Shown: positions 59,302 through 64,000 of the stretch, piece by piece
Position numbering within the stretch: position 1 is the first letter of the stretch
Layout of the letters: the number at the start of each line of letters is the position of its first letter
From: UBA5078 sp964538025
GTDB taxonomy: Bacteria > Pseudomonadota > Gammaproteobacteria > Pseudomonadales > Pseudohongiellaceae
Direction of reading: 5' to 3'
Assembly (NCBI GenBank): GCA_964538025.1
Contig: CAZICZ010000005.1
Location: 1 to 64,000 of the forward strand
Length of the DNA: 64,000 bases
Program-made: the position numbers and the translations under genes
The notes under the pieces: model-generated
Database searches by the model: none
Told to the model about the DNA's origin: nothing
What the model saw: only the letters and a program-made list of their open reading frames with translations

Positions 59302-59867
59302 AGCGGCGCGCATTGGCACTGTGGGCACTGCTGGCGTGTTCCGCCGTGCACGCGGACTACGAGGCCGGCGTGCGAGCGGCTCAGAACGGTGACTACGACA
59401 CCGCCCTCAAGGAGTTCACCGAGGCGGCAGAGGCAGGGCTGGATCTGGCGCAATACAATCTGGCGATCCTGTATTTTTCCGGACGTGGCGTGGAACAAAA
59501 CTACGCCGAGGCCTTCCGCTGGACGCGTGCCGCCGCCGAACAGGGGCATCTGAACGCGCAGTTCAATCTTGGCGCGCTGTACTACACCGGCATGGGCACG
59601 CCGGTGAATCTTGAAGAATCCTTCCGCTGGTATTCACTCGCCGCGCAGGCGCATCACGCCGAGGCGCAATACAACCTGGCCACGATGTATGAGCAGGGTG
59701 AGGGCACAGACCAGGACCTGATTCAGGCCCATTTCTGGGCCAGTGCCTCTCAGTACTACGAGTTCCCCGACGCGCCGGCGCTGCTGGAAAGCCTGACGCG
59801 CAAGATGACAGCGCCCGAGATCAGTGCGGCGCGTGGGGCATTTGCCCGCTGGATTCTGGAGCAGTAG
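59298..59867 (+). CDS. Exported SEL1 repeat protein 3
   Basis: A 189-residue protein with signal peptide (MKRRALALWALLACSAVHA) and about four SEL1 units (DLAQYNLAILYFSGRGV, NAQFNLGALYYTGMGT, EAQYNLATMYEQGEGT). It starts in an ATGA overlap and its last 47 bp overlap the convergent RND pump gene. The N-terminal region YEAGVRAAQNGDYDTALKEFTEAAE resembles that of SEL1 protein 1, indicating duplication. Confidence 0.85.
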   Translation: MKRRALALWALLACSAVHADYEAGVRAAQNGDYDTALKEFTEAAEAGLDLAQYNLAILYFSGRGVEQNYAEAFRWTRAAAEQGHLNAQFNLGALYYTGMGTPVNLEESFRWYSLAAQAHHAEAQYNLATMYEQGEGTDQDLIQAHFWASASQYYEFPDAPALLESLTRKMTAPEISAARGAFARWILEQ

Positions 59868-62800
59868 ACGCTGGCGTTCTGAACAGGCCGATGAAGTCGT
59901 CCAGAATCAGGTAGAGCGACGGAATCATCAGCAGGGTCAGCACCGTCCCGAACAGAATCCCCCACCCCAGCGACAGCGTCATCGGAATCACCAACTGCGC
60001 CTGCAGGCTGGTTTCAAACATGATGGGCAACAGACCAAGGAAGGTGGTCATCGTGGTCAGCATGATGGCGCGGAAACGGCTCGTGCCCGCCTCCACAACG
60101 GCGTCATGCAGGTTCATGCCCTCCTCCCGCGCACGGTTCACAAAGTCCACCATGATCAGGCTGTCGTTCACCACCACGCCGGAAAGTGCCACCAGCCCAA
60201 ACAGGGACATCATGCTCAGCGTGGTATCAAAAATGATGTGGCCGATCAGCGCACCGATCATGCCGAACGGAATCACCGCCATCACAATCGCCGGTTGCAG
60301 ATAGGACTTCAGCGGAATCGCCAGCAGCGCATAGATCAGGAACATCGCGGCGCCAAAGAAGATGGCGATGCGCTGGATCAACGCGGCCTGCTCCTGACTG
60401 GCCCCGCCAAGCCCAAAAGTCACGCTCGGGTATTTCGCCAGCAGTTGTGGAATGAAGTTGTCGGTAATGTCGCGAATCACGGTAGCCGACTGCGCCACAT
60501 TGGAATCGACATCGGAGGTAATCGTCACCGTGCGCTGACGGTCGATGCGGTTGATGCGGGCAAAGCCCTCGCCAATGGTCGCTTCGGCCACCTGAGAGAA
60601 GGGCACTTCGTCCCCCTGCGGCGTGCGGATGCGCATGGCTTCCAGATTGGCAATGGACACGCGCTCCTGCTCCGGGTAACGCACCATCACCTTGAGTTCA
60701 TCGCGTCCGCGCAACATACGCTGCGCTTCCTCACCATAGAAAGCCTGTCGCACCTGACTGCCCAGCGCGCTCGCCGTCAGGCCCAGTTGCTCCGCCTCGG
60801 GCTTGATGCTGAGGGTAATCTCCTCACTGCCACGGCTGTAGGAGTTGGTGACATCGAACACGCCGGCGTAGTCCGCGAGCTTGGACTCCAGTTCCGCCGC
60901 GGCCTGCTCGAGTTTGTCGTAGCGACTGCCCATCAGGCGCAGATTGATCTTGGCACCGCCCCCCGCATTGGTGCTGGAGGAAAACCGCAGCTCGCGCGTG
61001 TTGGGAATAAAGCCCACCTTGTCGCGCCAGTGCCGCTCGATCTCGCCCGCGCCAATACTGCGCTCGTCGCCGGACTTGGTGAGCTCTACCATGACGGAGC
61101 CGCCATCATCCCCGGAGGTGGAAACCATCACATGATCGATGGGCCGCTCGTCGGGGAAGTCCTCATTCAGGCTCAGCACCGCCTGTTCGATGCGCGTCAG
61201 AGCCGCGTCGCGCTCCTCATAGGACACGCCGTCGTTCATCACCAGCGTGGTCTGAATAAAGTCACTCGGCACGTTCGGAAAGAATTCAAAACGCACCAGA
61301 TTGCCCGCAATAAGGCCGATGGAAACTACCATCATCGCCACAAACACGGACACGGTGGTGTAGCGGTTGCGCAGGGATTTCTCCAGAAAATTGCGGTAAG
61401 TGACCTGAATGAAGGCATCCAGCTTGACCGCCACGGCATCCTGAAACCGCACCAGCAGGCTGCGCGTGCGCGTCTGTTCCGCGAGCCGCGAATGCGCCAG
61501 GTGCGCGGGCAGAATCAGCTTGGATTCGGTCAGCGAGAACACCAGACACAGAATCACCACCATGCCGATGGATTCAAAGAAGGGGGCCACCTGCCCCCCC
61601 ACCAGCAACATGGGCGCGAATGCCGCGATGGTCGTCAGCACGCCGAAGGTCGCGGGGATGGCCACACGGTGGGTGCCGGCAATCACATTGTCGAGGCTGT
61701 GGCCGCGCAGCGTCACCTCCGAGTGCACACTCTCGGCGGTGATGATGGCATCGTCCACCACGATGCCCAGCACCAGAATCAGACCAAAGAGGCTGATCAT
61801 GTTGATGTCCACCGGGTACGGGCCAATGGGCATCAGCCACAGGGCGCCGAAGAAACTGATCGGAATGCCTACCATCACCCACAGCGCCATGTTCAGGCGC
61901 AGGAAGGTGGTGAGCACGAGAAACACGAGCACGGCCCCCATGGCGAGATTGCCGAGCATCATGTTGAGCTGGCTCTTCAGGTAAAACGCCTGCGAGCCCC
62001 AGCTGTCCACGTTCAGCCCCTCGGGCAGGGTGGGCTGGCGCTGGGCGATGTAGGCCGCGACGGCCTCCTCGATATCGAGCACATTCTGTTCCCGCGTGGC
62101 GAGCACCTGAATGCTCAGGGAGCGGTTACCATCAAAGCGCGAGAAGGCTTCGGATTCCACGAACCCATCGACGACCGTGGCCACATCGCTCACCAAAAGG
62201 CGCGTGCCGTCGCGGTTGGTGCGCAGTACGATGTTGCCGAAGTCGGTGCCGGTGAAGGCCTTTTCCTTGGTGCGCAGTTGAATGCGTCCGGTGTCGGTGC
62301 GGATTGCGCCGCCCGGCATGTCCACGGAAGAGGCGCGCACCGCATTGGCCACCTGGTCCAGCGTCAGGCCGTATTTACGCAAGGTGCTTTCAGACACCTC
62401 GATGGCAATCTCGTAATTGCGGTCTCCCAGAATGTTCGCCTGGCTGACCTCCGGCAGGGCGAGTATCTCCTCGCGAATCTGATGGGCAAAGGCCTTGAGG
62501 GCCATGTCGTCCAGATTGCCGTAGATGGACACGTTGAGCACGTTCTGCGTGATCTCGAACTCGCGCACCGTGGGGCGTTCCACGCCCGCCGGGAAGGTGG
62601 AAATGGCATCGATGCGTCCCTTCACCTCGTCGAGCAGTTCGGTCACGTCGTACTCGGTAGAGATCTCCAATGAAATGGTGCCGACCCCTTCGCGTGCCAC
62701 GGAGTTGATGCGGTTGATGCCGATCAGCCCCTGCAGGGATTCCTCGATGGGCACCACAATGGCCTCCTCCACTTCTTCCGGCGCGGCGCCGGGATAGGCC

Positions 62801-62973
62801 ATGGAGACCTGCACCATGCGGGTTTCGAAATCCGGGAAGATCTGAATCTTGATGGTCAGGGCCGAGGCAATGCCGGCAAACAGCACAAACATCATCAACA
62901 GATTGGCTGCCACGCTATTGCTGCAGAACCAGGCGATGACGCCTTTTTCGGTCGTGCGTTCCGACTGGCTCAT
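59821..62973 (-). CDS. RND-family efflux pump (inner-membrane permease)
   Basis: A 1050-residue proton-driven exporter of the AcrB/HAE superfamily: first helix VAANLLMMFVLFAGIASALTI, periplasmic porter domain starting YPGAAPEEVEEAIVVPIEES, GIVVDDAIITAESVHSE in helix 4 (proton relay acids), the second set of helices mirrored with ALSGVVVNDSLIMVDFVNRAREEG, and end GILFGTVLTLLMIPSLYLI. The adaptor gene upstream overlaps its start by 4 bp. No outer-membrane TolC-type gene is visible up to the window edge. Confidence 0.93.
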   Translation of the reverse strand: MSQSERTTEKGVIAWFCSNSVAANLLMMFVLFAGIASALTIKIQIFPDFETRMVQVSMAYPGAAPEEVEEAIVVPIEESLQGLIGINRINSVAREGVGTISLEISTEYDVTELLDEVKGRIDAISTFPAGVERPTVREFEITQNVLNVSIYGNLDDMALKAFAHQIREEILALPEVSQANILGDRNYEIAIEVSESTLRKYGLTLDQVANAVRASSVDMPGGAIRTDTGRIQLRTKEKAFTGTDFGNIVLRTNRDGTRLLVSDVATVVDGFVESEAFSRFDGNRSLSIQVLATREQNVLDIEEAVAAYIAQRQPTLPEGLNVDSWGSQAFYLKSQLNMMLGNLAMGAVLVFLVLTTFLRLNMALWVMVGIPISFFGALWLMPIGPYPVDINMISLFGLILVLGIVVDDAIITAESVHSEVTLRGHSLDNVIAGTHRVAIPATFGVLTTIAAFAPMLLVGGQVAPFFESIGMVVILCLVFSLTESKLILPAHLAHSRLAEQTRTRSLLVRFQDAVAVKLDAFIQVTYRNFLEKSLRNRYTTVSVFVAMMVVSIGLIAGNLVRFEFFPNVPSDFIQTTLVMNDGVSYEERDAALTRIEQAVLSLNEDFPDERPIDHVMVSTSGDDGGSVMVELTKSGDERSIGAGEIERHWRDKVGFIPNTRELRFSSSTNAGGGAKINLRLMGSRYDKLEQAAAELESKLADYAGVFDVTNSYSRGSEEITLSIKPEAEQLGLTASALGSQVRQAFYGEEAQRMLRGRDELKVMVRYPEQERVSIANLEAMRIRTPQGDEVPFSQVAEATIGEGFARINRIDRQRTVTITSDVDSNVAQSATVIRDITDNFIPQLLAKYPSVTFGLGGASQEQAALIQRIAIFFGAAMFLIYALLAIPLKSYLQPAIVMAVIPFGMIGALIGHIIFDTTLSMMSLFGLVALSGVVVNDSLIMVDFVNRAREEGMNLHDAVVEAGTSRFRAIMLTTMTTFLGLLPIMFETSLQAQLVIPMTLSLGWGILFGTVLTLLMIPSLYLILDDFIGLFRTPASTAPESSGQMPHAPH

Positions 62974-64000
62974 GAGGATTCTCCCGCGTTCAGGGCGAAG
63001 CCTTCTTCGGTGGACACGCGCATGCCCTCGATGGGTACCGGGACGGGGCTGACGATCACGCGCTCTCCCGCTGTCAGTCCGCGATTAATGAACACGGATT
63101 CCATATCGGTGCGCAGCACGTTCACGGGGCGCACACGCAGGCGGCCCTCCTCGTCCATGACCATGACCTGATTGCCTCCGCGCACGGCACTGTGGGGCAC
63201 CTGGAACACATTGCGGGCCGTGATGCCCTCCAGCGTCGCATTCACGAAGCTGCCAATCTGCAAGGCGGGACGCGAGGTGGACTCGCGCAGTCCGTACGGG
63301 TCCCGTACCTGAGCGACGGCATAGTACACGCGGGTAGCGCTGTCGATGACGCCATCGGTGCGCACCAGTTGTGCGTTCCACTGCTGGGGACGCCCGCCGA
63401 TGCTGGTGCTCAGGCTGACATTTTTGCGGTTCTCGATGGCCATGCTGCCCATGCCGGGCTGGGGCAGCTCCAGAAAGGCAATATCGCGATCCGTCAGGGG
63501 CAGACGCACCTCGGCGTAGTCCACGGCGAAGGTGCGGGCAAGCTGCGTGCCGGTGCCCACAAACTGGCCAATATCCACCATCTTTTCGCGGACCAGCCCG
63601 TCATAGGGCGCGCGAATCCGGGTGCGTTCGAGTTGCCGCTCGGCACGTGCCAGATCGGCCTCGGCAAACAGCACGCGGGCGCGGGCCTCTTCCAGGAACG
63701 GCGTGCGTAGTGCCAGTGGCGGCGCGTCGGCACGCGCACGGCCGGAGGAATCCCATTGCCGCGCCGCCTGCTCGGCCTGCGCGCTTTCCTGCGTGAGCTG
63801 CGCCTGTGCGGTCAACAGATTGGCGCGCGACTGCTGCACCTGCACCTCGTAGTCGGCCGAATCGAGGCTGAGCAGCAGCTCGCCTTCGCGGAAAAAGCCG
63901 CCCACGACAAATTTGTCCGACACTGACACCACGCGGCCGGAAACCTCCGCCACCAGGGTGGTCTGGGTGCGCGGCTCCACGGTGCCCTGTGAGGCAACGG
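62970..64000 (-). CDS. RND efflux adaptor (membrane fusion protein), partial
   Basis: The 5' end lies beyond the window. The visible ~343 residues start VASQGTVEPRTQTTLVAEVSGRVVSVS, the beta-barrel/lipoyl half typical of MFPs, then a helical hairpin rich in Q/A (NLLTAQAQLTQESAQAEQAARQ), RTRIRAPYDGLVREKMVDIGQFV and a C-terminal barrel and membrane-proximal region. It joins the inner-membrane pump to an outer-membrane channel. ATGA overlap with the pump gene implies a two-gene operon. Confidence 0.9.
   Translation of the reverse strand, partial: VASQGTVEPRTQTTLVAEVSGRVVSVSDKFVVGGFFREGELLLSLDSADYEVQVQQSRANLLTAQAQLTQESAQAEQAARQWDSSGRARADAPPLALRTPFLEEARARVLFAEADLARAERQLERTRIRAPYDGLVREKMVDIGQFVGTGTQLARTFAVDYAEVRLPLTDRDIAFLELPQPGMGSMAIENRKNVSLSTSIGGRPQQWNAQLVRTDGVIDSATRVYYAVAQVRDPYGLRESTSRPALQIGSFVNATLEGITARNVFQVPHSAVRGGNQVMVMDEEGRLRVRPVNVLRTDMESVFINRGLTAGERVIVSPVPVPIEGMRVSTEEGFALNAGESS

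Noticed and set aside
59824..62673. A 949-residue His-rich open frame antisense to the RND pump
   Set aside because: It is a codon-bias shadow in high-G+C DNA without ribosome site or domain; the RND gene is certain. The same holds for other long antisense frames, for instance under nrdA and the DUF349 gene.
1..64000. CRISPR arrays, insertion sequences, phage genes
   Set aside because: No spaced direct repeats, terminal inverted repeats with transposase, or phage structural genes were seen.

Overview
This window reads as a chromosomal segment of a free-living, aerobic gammaproteobacterium. The coding DNA is G+C rich. NrdA has two N-terminal ATP-cones and, like NrdB, resembles the Pseudomonas proteins. 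SbcB, RsuA, RlmG/RsmC-type methyltransferase, DinG, DusC, PilU and class I AroA are all gammaproteobacterial in style. Many secreted or lipid-anchored hydrolases and three PQQ quinoproteins suggest a marine or environmental heterotroph (for example the Halieaceae/Pseudohongiellaceae type); that placement is inference. I see no phage, transposase, integrase or CRISPR array.

Layout. 1-1.4 kb: tail of a membrane (anti-sigma-like) protein and a DUF4097 protein. 1.4-6.5 kb: nrdA-nrdB with a regulatory region carrying two DnaA boxes and two NrdR boxes, then a small coiled-coil orphan. 6.5-8.1 kb: MocA/MobA-like nucleotidyltransferase, an A+T-rich HEPN-like foreign gene and a DoxX-like membrane protein. 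8.1-12.9 kb: periplasmic VanX-type dipeptidase, exported FAH-family protein, small hypothetical and a PQQ dehydrogenase, all on the minus strand. 13.2-20.9 kb: exported cyclophilin, small membrane protein, dinG, a large DUF349 protein and aroA. 21.0-24.1 kb: tRNA-Gly, tRNA-Pro, two tandem near-identical pilin genes (one broken by a TGA) and a histidine kinase pseudogene (TAG plus frameshift). 24.1-28.8 kb: acyltransferase, MsbA-like ABC exporter, sbcB. 28.9-35.5 kb: pyrB, pilU, mtfA, rsuA, rlmG/rsmC-like gene, exported double-VOC protein, ppa. 35.5-41.8 kb: XdhC, MATE exporter with a leader uORF, Na+/Ca2+ antiporter, small membrane protein, and an Ada/AlkA fusion coupled to ogt. 41.9-46.0 kb: two adjacent quinohemoprotein dehydrogenases. 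46.4-49.3 kb: corA, M20 amidohydrolase, GST. 49.3-55.2 kb: 74-residue orphan, exported metallo-beta-lactamase-fold hydrolase, M19 dipeptidase and penicillin acylase lipoproteins (divergent), His-rich DnrO-like protein. 55.3-57.1 kb: dusC, SRPBCC, ArsR. 57.1-64 kb: A+T-rich gap, tRNA-Arg, three overlapping SEL1-repeat genes, and an RND pump with its adaptor (cut by the window end).

How it fits together. Nucleotide and DNA maintenance is prominent (nrdAB, pyrB, sbcB, dinG, ada/alkA-ogt). A second theme is periplasmic oxidation and hydrolysis: PQQ dehydrogenases feeding cytochromes, exported peptidases, amidases and hydrolases. A third is export (ABC, MATE, RND). The least ordinary parts are the 21-24 kb pilin/kinase region, where two pilin promoters carry the same 17-bp inverted repeat 2 bp upstream of the -35 while one pilin and the neighbouring kinase are decayed; the uORF leader of the MATE gene; and the A+T-rich HEPN-like gene. 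No clearly new multi-gene system was found.
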